Assembly: GCA_016125355.1 (NCBI GenBank)
Contig: WGLX01000042.1
Location: forward strand, 1 to 49,588
Reading direction: 5' to 3'
From: Actinomycetales bacterium
GTDB taxonomy: Bacteria; Actinomycetota; Actinomycetes; S36-B12
Length of the DNA stretch: 49,588 bases
Made by a program: the position numbers and the translations under genes. The stretch's first letter is position 1. Every line of letters starts with the position of its first letter. The notes beneath the pieces are model-generated. The model ran no database searches. It was not told the origin of the DNA and saw only the letters and a list, made by a program, of their open reading frames with translations. Of this stretch, positions 1 through 7,503 are shown in pieces.

Positions 1-119
1 CGGGACGCGCCCGGTACGCGATCTCGGACCTCCAGCGCCACCTGCTCGCGCTGCGGGACGGCACCTGCCGGTTCCCCGGCTGCACCCGACCCGCCGAGAA
101 CTGCGAGATCGACCACGCC
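1..119 (+). repeat. inverted repeat arm, identical to 49043-49161
   Basis: Bases 1-119 equal the reverse complement of 49043-49161 without a mismatch. They encode the conserved DLQRHLLALRDGTCRFPGC part of the HNH nuclease. A second identical stretch of 40 bp (251-290 against 48872-48911) lies downstream in the same genes, separated by clearly diverged sequence. This mosaic of identical and diverged blocks suggests gene conversion or recent duplication within a multicopy family. Confidence 0.9.
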
Positions 120-404
120 CGGCCCTACGACTCCGGCGGACGCACTGACCTGGAGAACCTCGGACCCCTGTGCAAGCATCACCACCAGCTGAAGACCCAC
201 GGCGGCTGGCACATCACAACCACCCACCGCACCGGGCACTGCACCTGGCAATCACCCCTCGGCCGCATCTACCACCACGAACCACCCGACACGCGGCCAC
301 CGGACCTCGTACCCGAACCGGTACGACCAGCCACCGACCCGCCGCCCTTCAAGGGTCGGATGGCCCTGCCCGGCCCCGTCAGCAGGACAGCAGGAACCGG
401 TTGA
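1..404 (+). CDS. HNH endonuclease (DUF222/13E12 type), C-terminal fragment
   Basis: The gene is open at the left edge; the readable frame begins at base 3 and gives 133 residues. It carries an HNH nuclease core: CRFPGCTRP, then EIDH, an LxNLGPLC segment and HHHQ, with zinc-type cysteines and the catalytic histidine of the DH pair. The family (DUF222 plus C-terminal HNH, related to mycobacterial REP13E12 proteins) is multicopy in many actinobacteria. The usual N-terminal DUF222 region lies outside the window. A second, inverted copy sits at the right edge, identical over the first 119 bp and diverging afterwards. The stop overlaps the 3' end of the convergent peptidase gene by 26 bp. Nuclease activity follows from the motif; the biological role is unknown. 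Confidence 0.85.
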   Translation, partial: GRARYAISDLQRHLLALRDGTCRFPGCTRPAENCEIDHARPYDSGGRTDLENLGPLCKHHHQLKTHGGWHITTTHRTGHCTWQSPLGRIYHHEPPDTRPPDLVPEPVRPATDPPPFKGRMALPGPVSRTAGTG

Positions 405-1710
405 GCACCCGCACGCCGAACGTCAGGCCGTCCACGGGCACCCGCTCGTCGACCCCGTGGAACAGCCGCCAGTAGTCGAGGTCCGCGGGCATCTGCAGGG
501 GGCTGAAGCCGTAGCACTCGATGCCGATGCGCGCGAAGGCCTTCGCGTCGGTGCCGCCGGAGATCATGTAGGGCACCGGTCGGGCACCGGGATCCTCGGC
601 GCGCAGCGCGGAGGCCATCAGGTCCACGGTGGCGGTGTCGAACGGCGCCTCGAGGGCGATGTCGCTGTTGACCTCCTCGATCTCGATGCCCTCGCCGACG
701 ATCTCGCGGATGGTCTCCTCGAACTCATGCTCGTACCCGGGCAGGACTCGGCCGTCGATGCTGGCGGTGGCCTCCCCGGGGATGACGTTGTGCTTATAGC
801 CGGCGGAGAGCATTGTGGGGTTCGCGGTGTTCTGCATCGTGGCGCCGACCAGGAACCCCAACGTCCCGAGGCGCTTGAGCACGATGTCCAGCTCCCCCGC
901 GCCCAGGTCCAGACCGTAGGCGTCGGACAGCTCGTCCAGGAACCGGTCGACGGTCTTGGTGCGGCGTACCGGCCACTGGTAGCGGCCCACCTTCGCGGCC
1001 GCCTCGCACAGGGCGGTCACCGCGTTGTCGCGATGGATCATCGAGCCGTGGCCCGCCCGGTCGCGGGCGCGCAGGCGGATCCACCGGATGCCCTTCTCGG
1101 CCGTCTGGATCGGGTAGAGGCGCAGGTCGTCCCGCACCGTGATGGAGAAGCCGCCTACCTCGCCGATGGCCTCGGAGACGCCGGTGAAGATGTCCGGCCG
1201 ATGGTCCACGAGCCAGTGCGACCCATGGATGCTGCCCGATTCCTCGTCCGGCAGGAAGAGCACCTCGATGTCCCGCCTCGGACGGACTCCCGAACGAGCC
1301 CAATCCCGCACGAGCGCGAGGATCATCGCGTCCATGTCCTTCATGTCCACGGCGCCCCGACCCCAGATGAAGCCGGCGTCCTCCTCGCCGCCGAAGGGAT
1401 CATGCGACCAGTCGGCGGCCATCGCCGGTACGACGTCGATGTGACCGTGGAGCAGCAGTGCGGCCGCATCCGGGTCGGATCCTGGGATACGCACGTGGAC
1501 GGCCCGACGGGTGTCGCTCGTCGTGACGATCACCTCAGGATCAAGCCCCACCTCGCGCAGTCGCTGCGCGCAGTAGTCGGCCGCCTCGGCCTCCCCCACC
1601 GTCTCCGGGGAGTCACCCCAGTTGCTGGTGTCGATCCGGATCAGGTCCTGCGTCAGCGCGACCACTTCCGCCTCGGCATCGGGCAGTGCATCCAGGGGTG
1701 CGAACGTCAT
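379..1710 (-). CDS. M20 family metallopeptidase / deacylase
   Basis: This is a 443-residue cytosolic amidohydrolase of the ArgE/DapE/carboxypeptidase G2 family with a complete co-catalytic metal site. It has HGHIDVVP (metal ligand His90, catalytic Asp92), GRGAVDMK (bridging Asp122), PDEESG (general base Glu156, ligand Glu157) and a late FHGVDE segment holding the last metal histidine. A lid/dimerisation part lies in the middle (AGHGSMIH). The length fits the family, and actinobacterial genes of this type are usually annotated as M20/M28 peptidases. Whether it cuts a dipeptide, an N-acyl amino acid or succinyl-diaminopimelate cannot be read from the motifs. The start is the ATG after a weak AGGA site. 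It stands alone, divergent from tRNA-Leu. Confidence 0.9.
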   Translation of the reverse strand: MTFAPLDALPDAEAEVVALTQDLIRIDTSNWGDSPETVGEAEAADYCAQRLREVGLDPEVIVTTSDTRRAVHVRIPGSDPDAAALLLHGHIDVVPAMAADWSHDPFGGEEDAGFIWGRGAVDMKDMDAMILALVRDWARSGVRPRRDIEVLFLPDEESGSIHGSHWLVDHRPDIFTGVSEAIGEVGGFSITVRDDLRLYPIQTAEKGIRWIRLRARDRAGHGSMIHRDNAVTALCEAAAKVGRYQWPVRRTKTVDRFLDELSDAYGLDLGAGELDIVLKRLGTLGFLVGATMQNTANPTMLSAGYKHNVIPGEATASIDGRVLPGYEHEFEETIREIVGEGIEIEEVNSDIALEAPFDTATVDLMASALRAEDPGARPVPYMISGGTDAKAFARIGIECYGFSPLQMPADLDYWRLFHGVDERVPVDGLTFGVRVLNRFLLSC

Positions 1711-1782
1711 GAGTCCATCCTGCCTCGCCGGGCCACCCGGCGCAGGGCAACCGCACGGGGCAGGTATGCTTTGCGGGCACTC

Positions 1783-1866
1783 GTCCGGGTGGCGGAATTG
1801 GCAGACGCGCTAGCTTGAGGTGCTAGTGCCCTTAGGGGCATGGGGGTTCAAGTCCCCCCTCGGACA
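1783..1866 (+). tRNA. tRNA-Leu (anticodon GAG)
   Basis: The sequence folds as a class II tRNA. The 7-bp acceptor stem GTCCGGG pairs with CTCGGAC (one G-U), and discriminator A is at 1866. The D arm contains GGCGGAATTGGCAGACGC. The anticodon stem CTAGC/GCTAG encloses loop TTGAGGT, giving anticodon GAG for CUC/CUU. A variable arm (TGCCCTTAGGGGCA) follows, then the T arm GGGGGTTCAAGTCCCCC. The long variable arm and the anticodon agree on leucine. CCA is not encoded. A strong hairpin follows immediately. Confidence 0.97.
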
Positions 1867-1872
1867 CGGTAG

Positions 1873-1915
1873 GGAAACGGCCCCTGGCAGCGGACACGCA
1901 GTCAGGGGCCGTTCC
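1873..1915. terminator. hairpin terminator between tRNA-Leu and the convergent gene
   Basis: A perfect 11-bp stem (AACGGCCCCTG at 1876-1886 with CAGGGGCCGTT at 1903-1913) encloses a 16-nt loop. It extends by GGA/TCC pairs with one bulged A. It sits just after the tRNA and before the stop of the convergent PNPOx-like gene, so it can act in both directions. There is no clear U tract, as is common in high-GC actinobacteria. Confidence 0.7.
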
Positions 1916-1930
1916 GTCGGCCCGGCGTGA

Positions 1931-2542
1931 TCAGATGACCGTGGCCCCGGGATCGTTGGCGGGGTCATCAGCAGCCAAGGCGTCCCTCGACCATTCCATG
2001 CGCTTCCACGACGGCACCGGAGTCTCGCAGCCAGCCCGCGGGACGAACGGCGAATCCTCGACGCGCGTCATCCGATGGATGTAGCGCGGGCAGTTCGGGA
2101 ACACCTCGCGTACGGCCACGCGGACGATGAACTGCGCCTCCGGGTACTCCTCGAGCAGGGGGTCGCCGTCCTCGATGCTCGCCTCCCCGTTAACGCGCAT
2201 GCGGTCAGCGTGCTCGAAGTCGATGAACAGCATGCCGACATGCGGGTTAGCCATCAGGTTCCCCGCCGACAAGTACATGCCGTTGCCGTTGTAGTTCGGA
2301 AACGCCAGGGTGCGCTCGTCGACCACGCGCACGAATCCACGCGCGCCGCCCTTGTAGGAGCAGTTGGGACGCCCCTGCTCATCGGCGGTGGCGAGGAAGA
2401 ACATGTCGAGGGACTGGATGAAGTGCGCCTCGTCCGGGTTGATCCGGTCGTGGACGAGGAGGCTCTCGATCCGATCGGCGATCCGCCTCGTGTCGAAACG
2501 GTCCTGCAGGTCACGCGAGCCGTCGTGGAACATCGTTGCCAT
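1931..2542 (-). CDS. pyridoxamine 5'-phosphate oxidase-like FMN-binding protein
   Basis: A 203-residue split-barrel flavin protein of the PNPOx-like family. The core LDMFFLATADEQGRPNCSYKGG, a LAFPNYNGNG segment and ANPHVGMLFIDF are typical of the FMN-binding barrel in this group. These proteins are often annotated as pyridoxamine phosphate oxidases although many use other substrates, so true PNPOx activity is not implied. The frame stays open to a GTG at 2599, but the ATG at 2542 has a GGGGGAG ribosome site 6 nt upstream and the homologous part begins there, so I use it. It is the last gene of the minus-strand run from 6570. Confidence 0.8.
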   Translation of the reverse strand: MATMFHDGSRDLQDRFDTRRIADRIESLLVHDRINPDEAHFIQSLDMFFLATADEQGRPNCSYKGGARGFVRVVDERTLAFPNYNGNGMYLSAGNLMANPHVGMLFIDFEHADRMRVNGEASIEDGDPLLEEYPEAQFIVRVAVREVFPNCPRYIHRMTRVEDSPFVPRAGCETPVPSWKRMEWSRDALAADDPANDPGATVI

Positions 2543-2626
2543 TGCTCCCCCTCTCGAAGGGGACCGGGTGCCGCGCCCGGTATCCGGCGAGTGTGACACT
2601 GGGCGCGCCTCGGGGGAAGTCCCCGT

Positions 2627-3484
2627 TCAGTGCCAGCTGTCGAGCCAGGCCTCGACAAGCGGGGCTGCGACGTCGGCCGCGTAGATCGTCTGGTGCGTCT
2701 GCCCAGGGACGACCTCGACCTCCACATCGGCACCGGCGTCGGTCAGTGCGGCCGCGAAATCGCGAGTCTGCTGCAGCGGCACGGTCGTGTCCGCGTCTCC
2801 GTGGATCAGCAGCACCCGAAGAGTTGCCGCCATGCCGGATGGGCTGGTGGCCCAGCGCATCGGATCCCCGTCGTCCCAGCGCTCGGGCGCCTGGCTGGAC
2901 GAGGCGCCGAAGAACGGGTCAAGGGTGTGCCCGAGGGCGCGCACGTCGTACGCGCCTGCCAGGCCCACCACGCCGTCCACCCGCACGGGCGGGGCCGGGC
3001 ACTCGCTGCCGAACCGGTCTCCCGACAACGCCACCAATGACGCGAGATGGCCTCCGGCCGAGTGCCCGAGGACGACGACATGTTCTGGCGCATGCCCTGC
3101 GGCCGCGGCCTGCTGCGCCGCCCACCGCGCCGCGCACGCGGCATCGTCCACCGGCACCGGGTACTCGGCGCCCATGGACGTCGTGCTGTACGTCATCGTG
3201 ACCGTCGTCGACCCCGAGGCAGTCAGCTCCTCGGCGAGGGGGATGAGACCCGTCGGGTCTGCCGACTGCCAGCCCCCGCCCGGAACCAGCACGACCAGCG
3301 GGGCCGGACCTGCGGTATCGGGCACCCGCAGGTCAGCGCGGAGGCCGGGCAGGTACTCCGCGGACACGGCGACGGGACGCGAGGAAGAGCCGGCCACCGC
3401 GTCCGAGTCGGTCGCGGGTGTCGAGCATCCGGTCACGGCGAGGGCAACTGCCGTGGCCGCGCAGACTGACCGGGCCGATGCCAC
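2627..3484 (-). CDS. alpha/beta hydrolase (esterase) lipoprotein
   Basis: A 285-residue exported hydrolase of the BD-FAE/acetyl-esterase type. From the GTG at 3484 it begins with a short lipoprotein signal ending in lipobox VTGC (Cys20), so it is probably anchored outside the membrane. The oxyanion strand is VPGGGW (about 68-72), the nucleophile elbow GHSAGG (Ser142), the acid GDADTTVP (Asp232) and the base GQTHQ (His264), giving a complete triad. The natural ester is unknown. The frame is open further upstream, but that extension has no signal peptide at its start and would cover the small membrane protein gene at 3552-3779, so I reject it. Confidence 0.82.
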   Translation of the reverse strand: MASARSVCAATAVALAVTGCSTPATDSDAVAGSSSRPVAVSAEYLPGLRADLRVPDTAGPAPLVVLVPGGGWQSADPTGLIPLAEELTASGSTTVTMTYSTTSMGAEYPVPVDDAACAARWAAQQAAAAGHAPEHVVVLGHSAGGHLASLVALSGDRFGSECPAPPVRVDGVVGLAGAYDVRALGHTLDPFFGASSSQAPERWDDGDPMRWATSPSGMAATLRVLLIHGDADTTVPLQQTRDFAAALTDAGADVEVEVVPGQTHQTIYAADVAAPLVEAWLDSWH

Positions 3485-3551
3485 GCCCCCACGGTGCCAC
3501 CGCCGCACCGCGCTGGACAGGGTCTTCCGGCCGCCGACCCGACAGTCCTCG

Positions 3552-3779
3552 CTAGAAGGGCGACCAGACGGTTCCCTGCCACCCCGTGAAGACGGCGTAG
3601 CCCCAGAGACCCAGGCCGGCGAGCGAGATGAGCGTGGGCCACCACGCGGCCCGCCGTCCCGCCTGAATCGCCAGCGCACCCAGGACCGCATCGACGAGAC
3701 GCAGGACGAGGATCCCGTTGAGCACGAAGAAGTCCTGTGTGGACGTTTGCGAGAACTGGCCCCGGTTGACCCCGCGCAT
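3552..3779 (-). CDS. small two-helix membrane protein, unknown function
   Basis: A 75-residue protein with two likely transmembrane helices: FFVLNGILVLRLVDAVLGAL (about 17-36) and LISLAGLGLWGYAVFTGW (about 50-67). A basic AGRR loop joins them. I do not recognise the family. It lies 34 bp after the stop of the AdoMet-decarboxylase-like gene, on the same strand, and 67 bp before the lipoprotein hydrolase. No good ribosome site is visible before the ATG. No other start exists upstream in frame, although that frame stays open into the end of the previous gene (encoding EFHVSLVYL), so coupling or frameshifting from the upstream gene is conceivable. The helix pattern makes it more than a chance frame. 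Confidence 0.6.
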   Translation of the reverse strand: MRGVNRGQFSQTSTQDFFVLNGILVLRLVDAVLGALAIQAGRRAAWWPTLISLAGLGLWGYAVFTGWQGTVWSPF

Positions 3780-3813
3780 CAGGTAGACCAGCGAGACGTG
3801 GAACTCGTGGGAA

Positions 3814-4191
3814 CTAGAACTCCCGGTAGGCGATGCGGGTCGCGCCGAAGAAGTTGCGGGTGAACGCGACCGCCGACTCCGCGGAGAACGGCTTGCACGT
3901 GTAGATGTCCGCGCTGAAGAACAGCCGCGGCTCCTCCCAGCCGTAGAAGTGCGCCCCAGAGGTCTCCCAGTGGATCCAGCCCGCCCAGCCGAACTGGTCC
4001 GACCGGTGTGTCACCGGGGTCAGCAGCGTCACCATGCCCAGCACGTCGGACAGCTCGGAGAGGTATCGACGGATCTGGTCGTCGCTGATCGGTGCGACGG
4101 GGACGCCCTCGACCACGAGCCGCTGACGGTAGATGTCCGGAGCGAGGTCGACCATGGCATCGCCAGGTGTGTCCAGAGTGAGCGCAGACAT
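3814..4191 (-). CDS. divergent S-adenosylmethionine decarboxylase (SpeD)-like protein
   Basis: A 125-residue protein with the size and C-terminal pattern of bacterial AdoMet decarboxylase proenzymes: a beta-strand with HWETSGAHFYGW, then FFSADIYTCKPF and an AESAVAF helix. SpeD makes decarboxylated AdoMet for spermidine synthesis after cutting itself at Glu-Ser to create a pyruvoyl group. In Thermotoga SpeD the motif is ESHISIH with Ser63, His68 and Cys83. Here the matching stretch reads Glu76-Thr77-Ser78-Gly79 with His81 and Cys99, so the cleavage pair is not canonical and spacings differ. It may be inactive, cut at Ser78, or carry a different activity. No spermidine synthase lies nearby. The start at 4191 has a GGAGGG site. 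SpeD kinship is my reading of the pattern. Confidence 0.6.
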   Translation of the reverse strand: MSALTLDTPGDAMVDLAPDIYRQRLVVEGVPVAPISDDQIRRYLSELSDVLGMVTLLTPVTHRSDQFGWAGWIHWETSGAHFYGWEEPRLFFSADIYTCKPFSAESAVAFTRNFFGATRIAYREF

Positions 4192-4317
4192 GCGGTGGAT
4201 CCCTCCTCGTAGTCGGCGCCCATCCCGCCGCCCCTCGTAACGGCGGCGCCAGCACAACGGTAGAGCGCCGAAGGCCGCGAAGCCCGATCGAAGGGGGACG
4301 GTGCCGCGGGCGGTGAC

Positions 4318-6177
4318 CTAACCCCGCGTGTACGTCTTGGTGACGGTCCCGCCGCTGGCCTCCTGCTGAAGCCGCAGAGTGGGTCCGACGATCGTGTAGG
4401 GCAGCGTGCCGTCCTGCAGGCAGATGAGAAGGGTGCCCGAGCACCGTGCCCCGGTGATCGTCACGGCCTGGCCGTCGTCTGTGTACGTGCCGGTCGCCTG
4501 CCAGCCCTCGTCGAACGTGCGGCCGCGCACTGTGCAGGACCCAGCGCCGCGTTCGGCGAAGGTGCCGTCCGCGTTGAAGGTCAGGGTCACCGGACCCGAG
4601 CAGGAGACCGATCGAGGAAGGGTGGCGGCGACGGCGGCCGAGGCGATGAGATCCCCGAGGTCCGCGTGCCACGTCCCCACCAGCGCCCGGCAGGCGTCGT
4701 CGAGGGTGACCGTCCCGGCAGTCACGGTCAGGCGAGCGGACCTCAGGGACCCGATGGCTGCAGCACCCACAGTGCTGTCGAGCTGTGGCAGGGGGTCGCC
4801 GCCACCGGGATTCGCGCCATCCGGGCAGGTGCACCCGCCGTCCCGGATGCAGTAGGTGACGCTGCCGCCGTCGTCGAGCGTGACGCTCGGCCCGTCCACG
4901 AACCCGACCGCCCCGGGTCCGCCGTGCAGGGAGATCGTGAGGACGTCGCTGTCGGGAACGGCCAGGTCCAAGGGGAACGTGGCGAACGGGGCCACGGGCA
5001 GGGTCCGGTCAGCCGTGCCCCCTGCCGGGATCGAGAACTCGGTTGCTCCTCGGGCGCCCGTGATGCCCGGCCCCAGCGACTCCCACTCCCCCGAGATGGA
5101 GGAGTTGCGCACGAGGGACTCGGCGTCGGCGACCACATCCTGCGCAGCCGGCGCGCTGAAGAGGGTCTCGACCGCCCGAGTGCCGCCTTGGCCGACCATC
5201 GTCAGCATTGCCTGCCAGGGGTTGGCGCCCCGGGCCGCGGCCAGGGCGTAGAGCCCGATGGCGTCGTAGGACCGCCGGTACAGCGAGGTGTCGACCGCGA
5301 TCAGCCAGGTGTTCCACGACGGCGCGGCCGACGAGGTCCCGCCGGCATACTCCTCCCCCACCCACTCGGCCTGCCCCTCGATCAGCCAGTCTGGCGCCGT
5401 GTCGAAGGCATCGGTCCGCGCATCGAGCTGGAAGCAGTGCCACACCTCATGGGCGATGGTGCTGACGATCGAGGACTCGTCGACTGTGCCGTCGGGGTTC
5501 CGCCCGTAGGCGCCGATGAACAGCCCCTCCGGGTACTGGATCCGGCAGCTGCTCGGCCGGGCGGGGTCCCCGCCGGCGAACGTCAGAGCGTCGCCGCCCG
5601 TGATGCGATCCGGCACGATCGCGATCCTGATCGGCAGCCGCATCCGATGACCGCTCAGCTGCTCGAGATCGTCACGGATGGTGGCGACCTCCGCCTGCAG
5701 GTCGGAGAGGGTCGGCAGGTCCGCGGGCGCGATGAGTCCCGCGCTGCGGAAGAGGGCCGGACTGGTGGTCGACGCACCTGACGGCGGGATGACAGCCTCC
5801 GGCGCCGCCGACTGAAGGGCTGACCGCACGGCCTTTCGCTCCGCCGGAGGCAGCGAGTCAAACGATCCGAGCAGTCTCCTGACTGCGGTGGTTGCCAGGT
5901 CCGCCGGGACGGGAGATGTCAGGGTCAGCGCGTCGACACCCGGGAGCGGGACCACGTAGCCGGCGAAGATGCGTTCCGCATCCGTGAGGGACAGCTGCCC
6001 GCGCGGATTGAGCAGGCCCGCGTACTGCGTCAATGCGGCGGACGGGGCATAGGAGGTCGCGACCGGCGTGGGGGCCGTGGATGGTGACGGTGGCGCTTCC
6101 GAGCCACCGGTGCAGGCCGTGAGGACCAGGGATGCGGTGGCCAGGAGCACGGCCACGCGCCTTCCCGGGCGCTTCAT
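4318..6177 (-). CDS. lipoprotein with zinc-metallopeptidase motif and lipocalin-like C-terminus
   Basis: A 619-residue surface lipoprotein. The signal ends in lipobox LTAC (Cys22), followed by a Ser/Thr/Pro-rich linker. Around residues 240-275 it has IAHEVWHCFQLD (His243, Glu244, His247) and, 20 residues on, LIEGQAEW (Glu267). This is the HEXXH...E layout of gluzincin proteases such as the peptidase-MA-like group. Residues about 500-619 hold a separate beta-rich domain with LVGTWHADLG and TLTFNADGTF, resembling lipocalin-like stress-protein domains. Cysteine pairs there fit an extracellular location. The stop of the NTF2-like gene lies 9 bp upstream, so the two are co-transcribed. The family is unnamed to me and the substrate unknown. 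Confidence 0.75.
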   Translation of the reverse strand: MKRPGRRVAVLLATASLVLTACTGGSEAPPSPSTAPTPVATSYAPSAALTQYAGLLNPRGQLSLTDAERIFAGYVVPLPGVDALTLTSPVPADLATTAVRRLLGSFDSLPPAERKAVRSALQSAAPEAVIPPSGASTTSPALFRSAGLIAPADLPTLSDLQAEVATIRDDLEQLSGHRMRLPIRIAIVPDRITGGDALTFAGGDPARPSSCRIQYPEGLFIGAYGRNPDGTVDESSIVSTIAHEVWHCFQLDARTDAFDTAPDWLIEGQAEWVGEEYAGGTSSAAPSWNTWLIAVDTSLYRRSYDAIGLYALAAARGANPWQAMLTMVGQGGTRAVETLFSAPAAQDVVADAESLVRNSSISGEWESLGPGITGARGATEFSIPAGGTADRTLPVAPFATFPLDLAVPDSDVLTISLHGGPGAVGFVDGPSVTLDDGGSVTYCIRDGGCTCPDGANPGGGDPLPQLDSTVGAAAIGSLRSARLTVTAGTVTLDDACRALVGTWHADLGDLIASAAVAATLPRSVSCSGPVTLTFNADGTFAERGAGSCTVRGRTFDEGWQATGTYTDDGQAVTITGARCSGTLLICLQDGTLPYTIVGPTLRLQQEASGGTVTKTYTRG

Positions 6178-6186
6178 GCACGCACG

Positions 6187-6570
6187 CTAGTGGTCGAAGG
6201 GCCGGTAGCCGGCGCACATGATCCGCAGCCAGCCGATCCGGCCCTCGCTCTCCCGGACGAACGCCTGCTGCTCGACGAGGTGGAGCCCGTCCTCGTTGCG
6301 GACCCGCAGCCGGTACCCGACCCGTGCGCAGTCGGAGAAGGAGTCGGTCTCCAGCATCTCCAACGCCACGATCTCGTCACCGTCCTCGAACCACTGCTCC
6401 AGCGCGTCCACGACATCGTCCGGGCTGTCCGCCTCCCAGACCAGACCGGGTGTCATGGCACGAAAGTCGAGATCCGGGTGCAAGAGGGCGAGGATGGCAG
6501 CGTGGTCCTTGGTGGCCACTGCTTCACCGAACTGCCGCCCCAGCGACTCAGTCTCGAAGGTCCCTGTCAC
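6187..6570 (-). CDS. SnoaL/NTF2-like domain protein
   Basis: A 127-residue cone-barrel protein. The N-terminal helix FGEAVATKDHAAILALLHPDLDFRAMTP and the later strands VGYRLRVRNEDGLHLVEQQAFVRESEGRIGWLRI are the standard NTF2-like pattern. Members bind or turn over small molecules, or act as non-enzymatic partners. The pocket residues here do not point to a known substrate. It starts with GTG and has no clear ribosome site. It is the first gene of the minus-strand run that continues into the lipoprotein gene 9 bp later, and it is divergent from the secreted-protein gene at 6685. Confidence 0.75.
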   Translation of the reverse strand: MTGTFETESLGRQFGEAVATKDHAAILALLHPDLDFRAMTPGLVWEADSPDDVVDALEQWFEDGDEIVALEMLETDSFSDCARVGYRLRVRNEDGLHLVEQQAFVRESEGRIGWLRIMCAGYRPFDH

Positions 6571-6684
6571 AGGGCGATCCTGACAGAAGCGGACGCCCGC
6601 GAACAGGCGCCGAGCCAGGCACCCGCTCGCGTGGACTCGCCGCTACCCCCGCGAGGACACTGGAGATGAACGGGGGTGGTCGTC

Positions 6685-7404
6685 ATGAGACTGCCGATTC
6701 GGACCCTCTTCTCCTTCGCGATAGGCGCGTGTGTCGCCGGAGCGATGATGCTTCCCGGCCCGGCTGCCGCCGGGCCCGTGAGCGTCGATGAGTACAACGC
6801 CGCGTTCTCCCAGGCGCTGGAAGAATCGGGTCTCTATGCACCGGACACCACGGTGACGGTGGAGTACGCCGACCACTTCGCCGACTGGTGGTACGTCAAC
6901 GTGGTCAACCCCGATGGCTCCCTCCTGTCCACGGCGTCCAGCGAGGGACTGGTGTCTCAGGTCAAGTGCGTTCGACCGGACCGCTGCTGGCGGCGCGCGC
7001 CCTACAAGTACAACGACGGAAAGTGGCATCTCGTGAGCGCAGGCTCCGTCAGTTACGAGTCGCTCCGCGCGCAGCTCTCCACCCTCGCCGCTGAAGTCGA
7101 CGAGACCCCGGAGAATGAGGAGTGGACCGAGACGTTCGCGGTCGACGGGCTGGGGACCGGGCAGGGGATCTTCACGATCACGGTGGCCGATCCCGAGCTG
7201 ACCGTCGTCGTCTCTGACGTCCTCGCCGGGCCCCGCCTGACGATGGCGCTGACCGTGTCGGGCGGTGGCCTGGACGGAACGACCGCTGTCTCTGGCGTCG
7301 TGCAGGTGCAGGCAGGCCCGGTGCCCATCACGGCTCCTCCCCAGAGCCGGATCGGTGCCCCGGCGCCGCGGTACGACACGTCCTTCACCGTGGCGATCAA
7401 CTAG
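6685..7404 (+). CDS. secreted protein of unknown function
   Basis: A 239-residue protein with a Sec signal peptide: a short basic start, a hydrophobic core from LFSFAIGACVAGAMML, and a probable cut after PAAAG (about residue 31). The mature part contains WWYVNVVNPDG, a cysteine pair in VKCVRPDRCWRR, then YKYNDGKWHLV and a beta-rich C-terminal half. I recognise no enzyme motif. The two close cysteines could form a disulfide outside the cell. I chose the ATG at 6685 over the GTG at 6676 because GGGGGTGG sits 8-9 nt before it. It is a single gene between the divergent NTF2-like gene and the glycosidase 99 bp downstream. Confidence 0.7.
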   Translation: MRLPIRTLFSFAIGACVAGAMMLPGPAAAGPVSVDEYNAAFSQALEESGLYAPDTTVTVEYADHFADWWYVNVVNPDGSLLSTASSEGLVSQVKCVRPDRCWRRAPYKYNDGKWHLVSAGSVSYESLRAQLSTLAAEVDETPENEEWTETFAVDGLGTGQGIFTITVADPELTVVVSDVLAGPRLTMALTVSGGGLDGTTAVSGVVQVQAGPVPITAPPQSRIGAPAPRYDTSFTVAIN

Positions 7405-7503
7405 CGTGCGAGAAACGCTCCGGTCCGTCCATCAAACTCTCGGCGCGGCAGGATCAATCCGCGACTCCCGGTGCTTGTCGACAAGCGCCGCTAGGGTCGG
7501 GGC

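Noticed and set aside
3485-3691. N-terminal extension of the lipoprotein hydrolase to 3691
   Set aside because: It is Arg/Ser/Gly-rich shadow sequence, overlaps the two-helix membrane protein gene, and would bury the lipoprotein signal 70 residues inside the protein.
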